Notes under the pieces: model-generated
The model's database searches: none
Seen by the model: the letters and a program-made list of their open reading frames with translations, nothing else
Told to the model about the DNA's origin: nothing
In this document: one piece after another, positions 18,483 to 26,308 of the stretch
Numbering within the stretch: the first letter of the stretch is position 1
How the letters are laid out: the number at the start of each line of letters is the position of its first letter
From: Pseudarthrobacter oxydans
GTDB taxonomy: Bacteria > Actinomycetota > Actinomycetes > Actinomycetales > Micrococcaceae
Reading direction: 5' to 3'
DNA: 64,000 nt
NCBI RefSeq assembly: GCF_013314975.1
Contig: NZ_JABTYH010000002.1
Coordinates: forward strand, 186,001-250,000
Position numbers and translations under genes: made by a program

Positions 18483-20162
18483 GTGGCACGCGGCGATGGA
18501 AAACTTTCCCATGATCTTCTCCCCGGCGAAAAAGGCCCGCAGGACGCTTGTGGCGTCTTCGGCGTTTGGGCACCAGGTGAAGAAGTAGCAAAACTTACCT
18601 ATTACGGGCTGTATGCACTGCAGCACCGCGGTCAGGAGTCGGCTGGTATTGCCACCAGCGACGGCAAGCGGATCAACGTCTACAAGGACATGGGACTCGT
18701 CTCCCAGGTCTTCGACGAGACCACGCTGAACACCCTGACCGGGCATCTGGCGGTGGGACACTGCCGCTACTCCACCACCGGAGCCAGCCACTGGGCCAAC
18801 GCCCAGCCCACCCTCGGTGCCACCAGCACCGGAACCGTGGCCCTGGCGCACAACGGCAACCTGACCAACACCGCCGAGCTCAACGCCATGATCCAGGAAC
18901 GGAACGGCGGCCAGCTCACCGGCGAAATGAAGCAGGGCAACACCTCTGACACTGCCCTGGTCACCGCCCTGCTGGAAGGCGAGCCGGGCAAGAGCCTTGA
19001 AGAAACCGCCACCGAGCTGCTGCCCAAGATCAAGGGCGGCTTCTGCTTCGTGTTCATGGACGAAGGCACCCTCTACGCGGCGCGCGACACCTACGGCATC
19101 CGTCCGCTGGTGCTGGGCCGCCTGGAGCGCGGCTGGGTGGTGGCCTCCGAGCAGTCCGCCCTCGCCACCGTGGGCGCCAGCTTCATCCGCGAGATCGAGC
19201 CCGGCGAATTCATTGCCATCGACGAGCAGGGCGTGCGCTCCCAGCGTTTCGCGGAGCCGACGCCGGCCGGCTGCGTTTTCGAGTACGTCTACCTCGCGCG
19301 TCCGGACGCCGCCATTGCCGGACGCTCCGTGTATGAGTCCCGCGTGGAGATGGGCCGCCAGCTGGCCCGCGAAAACACCCAGGTGGCGGACATCGTCATC
19401 CCCGTCCCGGAATCGGGAACACCCGCAGCCGTGGGCTACGCCGAGGAATCCGGCATTCCGTTCGCGCACGGCTTCGTCAAGAACTCCTACGTCGGCCGTA
19501 CCTTCATCCAGCCCTCGCAAACCCTGCGCCAGCTCGGCATCCGGCTTAAGCTCAACGCCCTCGAATCGGTGATCCGCGGCAAGCGCGTAGTGGTGGTGGA
19601 TGATTCGATCGTCCGCGGCAACACCCAGCGCGCCATTGTCCGGATGCTTCGCGAGGCCGGCGCCGCGGCCGTCCACGTCAAGATCTCCTCCCCGCCCGTG
19701 AAGTGGCCCTGCTTCTACGGCATCGACTTCGCGTCCCGCGCCGAGCTGATCGCCAACGGCGCCACCATCGAGGAAATTTCCCAGGCCATCGGCGCCGACT
19801 CGCTGGCCTACATCTCCGAAGACGGCATGATCGGCGCAACCCGCCAGCCGCGTGAGCGCCTCTGCACCGCCTGCTTCACGGGCAAGTACCCCATCGAGCT
19901 TCCGGGCTCGGACAAACTGGGCAAGAACCTGCTGGAACGCAAGGACCTCGGCGGACTCAAGCCCTCGCCGTCCGCCCTTCCGGGCGCCACGGCGGCCCTT
20001 TCCGTGGATTCCGAGGAGGATCCGGCAGAGAAGGCCGGAGCCACCGGCTGCGATCCCGGGCCGGACTCCGAGTTTGAAAACCTGCTCACCGAAGCCGACC
20101 TCGTGCCAGAGACCCATCACGTAGCCACCACCCCCGGCGCCGACAAGAAAGAGTCCGTATGA
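18483..20162 (+). CDS. purF: amidophosphoribosyltransferase
   Basis: A 559-residue enzyme catalysing the first committed step of purine synthesis (PRPP + glutamine to phosphoribosylamine). An N-terminal propeptide precedes catalytic Cys23 in QDACGVFGVW. The Ntn-type glutaminase domain has YGLYALQHRGQESAG, and the PRTase domain carries the PRPP loop VVVDDSIVRGNTQ. The start is GTG 18483, with GATAAT six bases before it and no SD, so the mRNA is probably leaderless. It overlaps purM by ATGA. The C-terminal ~50 residues are an acidic extension beyond the usual catalytic core. Confidence 0.96.
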   Translation: MARGDGKLSHDLLPGEKGPQDACGVFGVWAPGEEVAKLTYYGLYALQHRGQESAGIATSDGKRINVYKDMGLVSQVFDETTLNTLTGHLAVGHCRYSTTGASHWANAQPTLGATSTGTVALAHNGNLTNTAELNAMIQERNGGQLTGEMKQGNTSDTALVTALLEGEPGKSLEETATELLPKIKGGFCFVFMDEGTLYAARDTYGIRPLVLGRLERGWVVASEQSALATVGASFIREIEPGEFIAIDEQGVRSQRFAEPTPAGCVFEYVYLARPDAAIAGRSVYESRVEMGRQLARENTQVADIVIPVPESGTPAAVGYAEESGIPFAHGFVKNSYVGRTFIQPSQTLRQLGIRLKLNALESVIRGKRVVVVDDSIVRGNTQRAIVRMLREAGAAAVHVKISSPPVKWPCFYGIDFASRAELIANGATIEEISQAIGADSLAYISEDGMIGATRQPRERLCTACFTGKYPIELPGSDKLGKNLLERKDLGGLKPSPSALPGATAALSVDSEEDPAEKAGATGCDPGPDSEFENLLTEADLVPETHHVATTPGADKKESV

Positions 20163-21319
20163 CTTCCGCTGCCCCCGCCTCCGGCAACACCTCCGGGAAC
20201 ACTGCCGGCATCACCTACGCCTCCGCGGGCGTCGATGTTGAAGCCGGCGACCGCGCCGTCGAGCTCATGAAGGGTGCCATCAAGGCCACCCACAACTCCT
20301 CGGTGATCGGCGGGGTGGGCGGCTTCGCCGGCCTCTACGACGTCTCCAGGCTGCTCACCTACAAGAAGCCGCTGCTGGCTACGTCCACGGACGGCGTTGG
20401 CACCAAGGTGGCCATCGCCCAGGCCATGGACATCCACGACACCATCGGGTTCGACCTGGTGGGCATGGTGGTGGACGACATCGTTGTGGTGGGCGCCGAG
20501 CCGCTGTTCATGACGGACTACATCGCCTGCGGCAAGGTGGTGCCCGAGCGCATTGCCGACATTGTCCGCGGCATTGCCGCCGCCTGCTCCGTGGCCGGCA
20601 CTGCCCTGGTGGGCGGCGAAACCGCTGAGCACCCCGGCCTGCTGGGCGAGCACGAATATGACGTGGCGGGAGCCGCCACCGGCGTTATCGAGGCCGACCA
20701 CCTGCTGGGACCGGACCGCGTCCGTGCCGGCGACGTGGTAATCGGCATGGCCTCCTCCGGCCTCCACTCCAACGGCTACTCCCTGGTCCGCCGCGTCATC
20801 AACCACGCAGGCTGGGCACTGGACCGCCAGGTCTCCGAGCTGGGCCGCACGCTCGGCGAGGAACTCCTCGAGCCCACCCGGGTCTACGCAGCGGACTGCC
20901 TGGACCTTGCCCGCACCTTCCCCGTCACCGGCGGTGCAGCCGTGCATGGATTCAGCCACGTCACCGGCGGCGGCCTGGCCGCCAACCTGGCCCGCGTCCT
21001 CCCCCACGGCCTCGTGGCCACCGTGGACCGCTCCACCTGGGAACTGCCCGCAATCTTCAAGCTGGTGTCCGAGCTGGGCAACGTCCCGCTGGCCGACCTC
21101 GAGCGCACGCTGAACCTGGGCGTGGGCATGGTGGCCATCGTGTCCCCCGAAGCCGCAGACGCAGCAGTTGCCCGCCTCAACGACCGCGGCCTGCCGTCCT
21201 GGGTCATGGGCACCGTCACCGAGGACTCGGACGCGATCCTCAAATCCGGACCGGACTACGTGCAGGGCGCCAAAGGCGTGGACGGCGGCGCCGTCCGGCT
21301 GGTCAACGCTTACGCCTAG
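20159..21319 (+). CDS. purM: phosphoribosylformylglycinamidine cyclo-ligase (AIR synthetase)
   Basis: A 386-residue AIR synthetase. The N-terminal ATP-binding and dimerisation motifs (YASAGVDVEAGDRAV, STDGVGTK, MVVDDI) and GGETAEHPG are present, followed by GMASSGLHSNGYSL and HVTGGGLAANL. It performs the fifth step of purine synthesis and is coupled to purF by a 4-base overlap. Transcription probably ends at the palindrome 9 bases after the stop. Confidence 0.96.
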   Translation: MTSAAPASGNTSGNTAGITYASAGVDVEAGDRAVELMKGAIKATHNSSVIGGVGGFAGLYDVSRLLTYKKPLLATSTDGVGTKVAIAQAMDIHDTIGFDLVGMVVDDIVVVGAEPLFMTDYIACGKVVPERIADIVRGIAAACSVAGTALVGGETAEHPGLLGEHEYDVAGAATGVIEADHLLGPDRVRAGDVVIGMASSGLHSNGYSLVRRVINHAGWALDRQVSELGRTLGEELLEPTRVYAADCLDLARTFPVTGGAAVHGFSHVTGGGLAANLARVLPHGLVATVDRSTWELPAIFKLVSELGNVPLADLERTLNLGVGMVAIVSPEAADAAVARLNDRGLPSWVMGTVTEDSDAILKSGPDYVQGAKGVDGGAVRLVNAYA

Positions 21320-21327
21320 ATCCTTTG

Positions 21328-21385
21328 TCGAGTGCTCCGTGACAGCCGTTTTGACCCTTCAGAACGGCCGTTACGGAGCACTCGA
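21328..21385. repeat. palindromic element, family 1, copy 1 (3' of purM)
   Basis: Two ~25-base arms (21328-21352 and 21361-21385) form a long hairpin. The outer 13 bases, TCGAGTGCTCCGT and its complement, are identical to those of a second copy at 61768-61827. The inner stem differs in sequence but stays base-paired. It lies 9 bases after purM and probably acts as its terminator or 3' end stabiliser. Confidence 0.8.
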
Positions 21386-21505
21386 TGCGCTTGTGCGGAC
21401 ATCGGTTCAATCGCGGTTCTCGGCGAAGCAGTTGATGCCACCGGCTCCGAGGAAACCGTCTGCGACACCGCGACCGGCCCGGTCCGCATCGAAAACAACA
21501 AGTAG
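21386..21505 (+). pseudogene. possible remnant of a CDS 3' end
   Basis: The frame read from 21401 is open for about 34 codons (IGSIAVLGEAVDATGSEE... ending PVRIENNK, stop TAG at about 21503). It has no in-frame start, because the palindromic element lies just upstream. It looks like a protein tail rather than noise, but no family was recognised. The whole gap 21320-21715 otherwise holds only the palindrome, this remnant, a terminator and the regulatory box. Confidence 0.3.
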
Positions 21506-21570
21506 GCGGAGCCACTGAGGGACAAGCGGCAGCACACCCCACCCAGCACCCTCGTATAGCGCTCCACGCG

Positions 21571-21602
21571 AAGAGCCCCGGCCACCGGCCGGGGCTCTTT
21601 TG
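21571..21602 (+). terminator. Rho-independent terminator
   Basis: A perfect 13-bp stem (21571-21583 with 21587-21599) with a 3-base loop is followed by a T run. It lies between the remnant frame and the Zur/Fur-like box, insulating the transport cassette from purM. Confidence 0.85.
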
Positions 21603-21649
21603 CGCACTCATGCCCGAGGTGGATGGCTTCATTATTTCGTTGCATCTTA

Positions 21650-21672
21650 ATGCGAATGATTATTGATAGCAT
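21650..21672 (+). promoter_or_regulatory. Zur/Fur-family metalloregulator box candidate
   Basis: ATGCGAATGATTATTGATAGC is an AT-rich island in GC-rich DNA with outer ATGC/GCAT symmetry. Its core AATGATT, preceded by TG four bases earlier, resembles actinobacterial Zur sites (about TGAAAATGATTTTCA) and classical Fur boxes. It overlaps a possible promoter (TTGCAT at 21640, TTGATA at 21663) about 45 bases before the ABC cassette. The assignment is by motif resemblance only. Confidence 0.5.
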
Positions 21673-21715
21673 GTGAGTCGATCACTACTCAGTCCTCACA
21701 TGAAACGACGTCGCC

Positions 21716-22519
21716 ATGCCTGCACCCGCCCTGTCCGTGAAAGACCTCGCCCTCTCGAGCAGCGGCCGACAGCTGGTGCACCCCCTGACCTTCTCCGTGG
21801 CAGCTGGGGAGCGCGTTGCGCTGCTGGGCGCCTCAGGATCGGGCAAATCGCTGACGGCCTCCGCCCTGGCCGGTTCGCTTCCCGAAGGGATAACAGCCGG
21901 GGGAACCATCACCTTCGGGGCAGGCCCCGGCAAGGGCCGGGCCGTGCTGATCCGCCAGGACCCGGCAACGGCCCTCAACCCCCTGGTTCCGGTCGGCAGG
22001 CAGCTGGCCATCCCCCTGCGCTCCGCCGGATACAGCCGGGCAGCAGCAAAGGCCGAAGCCGCCCGGCTGCTGGAGCGGGCGGGCATCGGGGACCCCTCTC
22101 TCTTCCTGCCGCGCTACACGGGCCAATTGTCCGGCGGGCAACTGCAGCGCGTCTGCATCGCCCTTGCCCTGGCCTGCGGCGCCCCCGTCCTGGTAGCGGA
22201 TGAGCCCACCACGGCCCTGGACGCCGTCACGCAAAACACCGTCCTGGAGACCCTCCGAATGTGGAGCACTGAGGGCCGCAGCCTCCTGTTCATCACCCAT
22301 GACCTGGCAGCGGCCGCCTCCATCTGCACACGCGCCCTGGTGATGGAGGCCGGGCGCATCGTGGAGCAGGCTCCCATGGCGGACCTGCTGCGCAACCCCC
22401 GCCACCCCTACACCGTGCGCCTGGTGCAGGCTGCCTCAGGAGCCATGGAGCCGCTGGCGGCGGCACGTTCAACTGACGGTTCAGGGGCACGTTCAGCAAC
22501 AGCGGCGGCGGCAGCGTGA
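21716..22519 (+). CDS. ABC transporter ATP-binding protein (DppD/OppD/NikD type)
   Basis: A 267-residue ABC ATPase of the peptide/nickel family. It has Walker A GASGSGKS, a Q-loop (LIRQDPATALNPL), signature LSGGQLQRV, Walker B VLVADEPTTALD and switch His in ITHD. The C-terminal tail (about the last 25 residues) is Ala/Ser-rich and is encoded by the start of a repeat tract. It is the first gene of the five-gene cassette and overlaps the second ATPase by GTGA. It should energise uptake through the fused permease. Confidence 0.9.
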   Translation: MPAPALSVKDLALSSSGRQLVHPLTFSVAAGERVALLGASGSGKSLTASALAGSLPEGITAGGTITFGAGPGKGRAVLIRQDPATALNPLVPVGRQLAIPLRSAGYSRAAAKAEAARLLERAGIGDPSLFLPRYTGQLSGGQLQRVCIALALACGAPVLVADEPTTALDAVTQNTVLETLRMWSTEGRSLLFITHDLAAAASICTRALVMEAGRIVEQAPMADLLRNPRHPYTVRLVQAASGAMEPLAAARSTDGSGARSATAAAAA

Positions 22520-22605
22520 GCGACGGCGGCGGCAGCGTGAGCGACGGCGGTGGCAGCAACGGCGGCGGCACGTTCAGCAACAACGACGCCGGCAGCGTGA
22601 GCAAC
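22487..22605 (+). repeat. in-frame 21-bp tandem repeat at the junction of two ATPase genes
   Basis: A 21-base Gly/Ser-coding unit occurs twice in perfect tandem (22504-22524 and 22525-22545), followed by degenerate copies. Each perfect unit contains GTGA, so it holds both a TGA stop for the upstream gene and a GTG start for the downstream gene. The unit is seven codons, so changes in copy number keep both frames intact. Confidence 0.75.
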
Positions 22606-23433
22606 AGCGGCGGCGTGACCGGAGCACTCGCCGCAGACGGCGTCTCCTTTGCCTATCCGGCACCCCGCGTCGGCAGTTGCGGGGTGCACGGCACCCGCCA
22701 CGACGGCACCCTCAAAAGCGTCAGCCTCCACCTGGCACCCGGCAGCAGCACCGCCCTGATGGGAAGCTCGGGTTCCGGCAAATCCACCCTGGTGCGCATC
22801 CTGCTGGCGCTGGCCAAACCCTCCGCAGGAACGGTGGCCCTGGGCGCCCGCGAGGTGAAGCCCGGGCCCGCGCGGTCCCTCCGCTGGTACCGGCAGGCGG
22901 TGCAGTACATCCCGCAAAACCCGGCAGGAAGCCTGGACCCGCGCATGACCGTTTCCCAGCTGCTGAGGGAGCCCCTGCGCCAACTCCGCGTGGCGGGCAA
23001 CCACAGGGCGCTGGTGGGTGAGGCGCTGGAACGCGTGGAGGTGCCTGCCGGGCTGCTGGAGCGCCGGCCGGGCGAACTGTCCGGCGGCCAGAACCAGCGG
23101 GTAGCCATAGCAAGGGCACTGGCAGTGCAGCCTGCCTACCTGCTGGCCGACGAGCCCGTCAGCGGCCTGGACCTTCCGCTGCGGGACACCGTCCTGTCAC
23201 TGCTTGGCAACCTGGTGCGCCAGGAAGGACTGGGCCTGCTCCTGGTCACCCACGACCTGGGCACCGCTGCCCGGGTGTGCGGCACCACCGCCGTCATGGC
23301 GCACGGCCGGATTGTGGAGCACGGACCAACATACCGGGTGCTGGACAGCCCGGGCAGCCCCGAGGCGGCCGCGCTGGTGCAGGCATCAGCAGCCCTGCAC
23401 TATCCCCCAGGCCTCCCGGCCGGTGCCGCGTGA
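22516..23433 (+). CDS. ABC transporter ATP-binding protein (DppF/OppF/NikE type)
   Basis: A 305-residue ABC ATPase partnering the preceding one. It has Walker A GSSGSGKST, Q-loop YIPQNPAGSLDPRM (typical of OppF/DppF), signature LSGGQNQRV, Walker B YLLADEPVSGLD and switch His in VTHD. The first ~35 residues are a Gly/Ser/Asn-rich linker encoded by the tandem repeat. GTG 22516 is taken as the start, but the second repeat copy offers an equivalent GTG at 22537. It overlaps the MFS gene by GTGA. Confidence 0.9.
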   Translation: MSDGGGSVSDGGGSNGGGTFSNNDAGSVSNSGGVTGALAADGVSFAYPAPRVGSCGVHGTRHDGTLKSVSLHLAPGSSTALMGSSGSGKSTLVRILLALAKPSAGTVALGAREVKPGPARSLRWYRQAVQYIPQNPAGSLDPRMTVSQLLREPLRQLRVAGNHRALVGEALERVEVPAGLLERRPGELSGGQNQRVAIARALAVQPAYLLADEPVSGLDLPLRDTVLSLLGNLVRQEGLGLLLVTHDLGTAARVCGTTAVMAHGRIVEHGPTYRVLDSPGSPEAAALVQASAALHYPPGLPAGAA

Positions 23434-24677
23434 CGACGCTTGAGACCACGGGGCGGACCGCCACAGCGCTGCGTCCCGCTTCCGGGCTGCTCCTGTCCAG
23501 CCAGCTGGTCTTCAACATCGGCTTCTACGCCGTGGTGCCTTTCCTGGCCCTGGTCATGACCCGCGACTTTGGCCTGGCGGTAACGGCTGTGGGCATCGTC
23601 CTGGGCGCGCGCGTCTTCAGCCAGCAGGGGCTCTTCCTGGTGGGCGGCATGATCACGGACCGTTGGGGAGCACGGCGGGCAATGCTGGCGGGCTGCCTGG
23701 TCCGGGTTTCGGGCTACCTCACCCTGGCCATGGCCGGCAGCTTTCCGCTGTTCCTCCTGGGCGCGGTGCTCACGGGCATGGGCGGCGCCCTCTTCTCTCC
23801 GGCGTTGGAATCACTGGTGGGGACGGCGGAAGAACGACGGCGGAGCACCAGCGGGAAGGCACCGGCGCTTTTTGCGCTGCTTGCCATCTGCGGGGAAATC
23901 GGAGCCGTGGCAGGTCCCCTGCTGGGCGCCCTGCTGCTGGGCGTTTCCTTCACCTGGGCAGCGCTGGCCGGGACAGTGGTCTTCACCGTGATGGCCGGGG
24001 TGCTGTGGCACAGCCTGCCTGCGGAAGACCCACGACCGGCACCGGCCACGCAGAAGCGCGGCACCGCGCTGCGGACAGCCGCCATGCTGCGGGACAGGCG
24101 ATTCGTGGCATTTGCCGCCCTGTACAGCGTGAACCTCCTCGCCTACAACCAGCTGTATTTCGGCCTTCCCGTCGAGCTGGCCAGGACCGATGCAGGCCCG
24201 GAGGTGCTGGCAGGCCTGTTCGCCGTCGCGTCCCTGCTGACCGTTGCGCTGCAGTGGCCGATTTCCCGGCTGACAGCCAGGATAGGCGCAGGACGGGCCC
24301 TCACTGCAGGATTCATCCTCAAGGGCCTCGCCTTCGGCACCATGGCCGTCCTGGCACAGGTTCCGGCCACCGGCACCATGCAGATCCTGCCGCCGCTGCT
24401 GCTTGTGGTGGGACTGTGCCTCGGCCACATGTGCATTGGCCCGGTGGCTTTGCCGCTGGTCCTGGACTTTGCCAACGGCCGCCGGACCGGAATCTACTAC
24501 GGCCTCCTCGCGAGCATGGGCGGCTGCGCCGTGCTGCTCGGCAACATTGTCCTGGGACCGCTGTACGCAGGAGCCGCCCAGCCGGGACCTGGCGCCGCCT
24601 GGCCCTGGGCGCTGCTGGCGGCACTCACGGTGATTCCCGCCGTCGGACTTCCCCGGCTCCTGCCCACCAAAACGTAA
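23430..24677 (+). CDS. MFS transporter within the ABC cassette (CntE-like position)
   Basis: A 415-residue 12-TM major facilitator. Motif A resembles GGMITDRWGARRAMLAG. The start is GTG 23430, overlapping the second ATPase (VTTLETTGR...). A drug/metabolite exporter beside an Opp/Nik-type importer is the arrangement of staphylopine-type metallophore loci, where CntE exports the metallophore and CntABCDF re-imports the metal complex. By sequence alone it could equally be an unrelated efflux pump. The export role is inferred from context. Confidence 0.85.
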   Translation: MTTLETTGRTATALRPASGLLLSSQLVFNIGFYAVVPFLALVMTRDFGLAVTAVGIVLGARVFSQQGLFLVGGMITDRWGARRAMLAGCLVRVSGYLTLAMAGSFPLFLLGAVLTGMGGALFSPALESLVGTAEERRRSTSGKAPALFALLAICGEIGAVAGPLLGALLLGVSFTWAALAGTVVFTVMAGVLWHSLPAEDPRPAPATQKRGTALRTAAMLRDRRFVAFAALYSVNLLAYNQLYFGLPVELARTDAGPEVLAGLFAVASLLTVALQWPISRLTARIGAGRALTAGFILKGLAFGTMAVLAQVPATGTMQILPPLLLVVGLCLGHMCIGPVALPLVLDFANGRRTGIYYGLLASMGGCAVLLGNIVLGPLYAGAAQPGPGAAWPWALLAALTVIPAVGLPRLLPTKT

Positions 24678-24757
24678 CCTGCCGGCACCTGGCGCGGGCG
24701 CCCACACCCGGCACCACAGCATTCAAACAACCCAACCGAAGGAAAAGGTACTCCCCC

Positions 24758-26308
24758 ATGTCCAGACCCCGCCTCCGCCCGGCACTCACCGGCCTGTCAG
24801 TGCTGCTCCTGGCCACTGGCCTGACCGGCTGTTTCGCGGCCGGAACCGACCAGGCAGCCGGACCCGGCACCGATTCAGGCCGGATCAAGCTGGCCATGCT
24901 CCAGCCGCCGCGGTCCGGTTTATCCCCGCTGAGCGACGACGCGTTCAAGCTGTCCCGCTGGAAAACAGCCGAAACGCTGGTGGAGCTGGACGAACTCGGC
25001 GAGGCACAGCCTTCGCTGGCCACCGAGTGGCAGCAGACCGGTCCGGCCTCCTGGAGCTTTACCTTGCGGGAGGGTGTCGGGTTCCATGACGGAACAGCGA
25101 TGACCGCGGAAGGAGTGGCGGCTTCGCTGACCGCCGCGGCGCAGGCCAGCCCCAAGCCCAGGATCCTGGATGGCGTTGAGCTGACTGCCCAGGCCGGGGA
25201 CGCCAACTCCGTCACCATCACCACGGCGACGCCCGACCCCCTCCTGCCCCAGCGGCTGTCCAGCCCCCAGCTGGCCATTCTCGCGGCCTCGGCGTACGGG
25301 GAAGGCGGCGTTGTCAGCCCGGTCAATGCCGGAACGGGTCCCTACCGCCTGGTTTCAGTCGACGGCACATCCTCGGCCAGGCTGGACCGGTTCGACGGGT
25401 ACTGGGGCCCGCAGGCGGAGGCGGAGGGCGTGGATGTCCAGTTCGTCCCGGACGGAACAGCCCGGGCTGCCGCACTCCGGACCGGCGACGCGGACATCGT
25501 CGAGGCCATCCCCGTGGGCCAGGTGGCCCAGATCGATCCGGCGCTGGTGCACGAGGTGCCCATGCCCCGGACCAACACGCTGTACCTCAACACCGTCTCG
25601 GGCCCGTTCGCCGATCCCGCTGTCCGCGCCGCCGCCCGGGCCGCCGTCGACGCCGGCACCATCGTGGACAGGGTCTACGAAGGCCGGGCGGACCAAGCCT
25701 CCGGGCTGCTGGGCCCCGCCCTTCCCTGGGCCGCGGAGCAGCGGAACAGCGGGGAGTACGCGGCCGCCCTGGCCACCCGGGCGGCGGCAGCCGCCGTCGC
25801 GGGAACGCCCATCCGGCTCGGAACCTTCACCGACCGCGCCGAACTGCCGGAGGTGGCCGTCCAGCTGGAGCAGCAGCTGGAGGCTGCAGGCTTCGTGGTG
25901 GAACAGGACGTGCGGGAGTACCAGCACATCGAGGCGGACGCCCTGGCCGGTAAGTTCGATGCCTTCATCCTCTCCCGCGCCACGGTGCTGGACTCAGGTG
26001 ACCCGGTGGCCTACCTCTACAGCGACTTCTCCTGTGCCGGCTCCTTCAACATCTCCCAGTTCTGCGACCCCGCGGTGGACGCCGCCCTGGCCAAGGCCGC
26101 GGGTATTCCTGCCGGACCCGAGCGAAGGGCCGCCATTTCCGCGGCCGAAAGCCTCATCCTCTCCCGCGACGCCGCCGTCCCCCTCCTCCACGAACGCGCC
26201 ATCCAGGGCGAATCCACCCGCGTGGGCGGAGTGGAGCGTGACCCGCGCGAACGCGCGCTGGTGACCAGCAGGACCCGACTTGCCGCCAGCACAGGCACTG
26301 CAGGCTGA
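24758..26308 (+). CDS. ABC transporter substrate-binding lipoprotein (family 5)
   Basis: A 516-residue extracytoplasmic family 5 (peptide/nickel) solute-binding protein. It has a lipoprotein signal with lipobox LTGC (near residue 25-28) and typical motifs (WSFTLREGVGFHDGTAMTAEGV, NAGTGPYRLVS, RFDGYWG). GAAGGAAAAGG sits 10 bases before ATG 24758; the longer open frame upstream overlaps the MFS gene and is an artefact. It should capture the ligand and deliver it to the fused permease, whose start overlaps its stop codon by one base. Confidence 0.92.
   Translation: MSRPRLRPALTGLSVLLLATGLTGCFAAGTDQAAGPGTDSGRIKLAMLQPPRSGLSPLSDDAFKLSRWKTAETLVELDELGEAQPSLATEWQQTGPASWSFTLREGVGFHDGTAMTAEGVAASLTAAAQASPKPRILDGVELTAQAGDANSVTITTATPDPLLPQRLSSPQLAILAASAYGEGGVVSPVNAGTGPYRLVSVDGTSSARLDRFDGYWGPQAEAEGVDVQFVPDGTARAAALRTGDADIVEAIPVGQVAQIDPALVHEVPMPRTNTLYLNTVSGPFADPAVRAAARAAVDAGTIVDRVYEGRADQASGLLGPALPWAAEQRNSGEYAAALATRAAAAAVAGTPIRLGTFTDRAELPEVAVQLEQQLEAAGFVVEQDVREYQHIEADALAGKFDAFILSRATVLDSGDPVAYLYSDFSCAGSFNISQFCDPAVDAALAKAAGIPAGPERRAAISAAESLILSRDAAVPLLHERAIQGESTRVGGVERDPRERALVTSRTRLAASTGTAG

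Noticed and set aside
18453..20120. Minus-strand open frame of about 555 codons opposite purF
   Set aside because: purF is complete and its protein matches the family throughout; the antisense frame shows no family motif.
23663..24757. Long N-terminal extension of the substrate-binding lipoprotein frame
   Set aside because: It overlaps the MFS gene out of frame. The signal peptide with lipobox and SD place the start at 24758.
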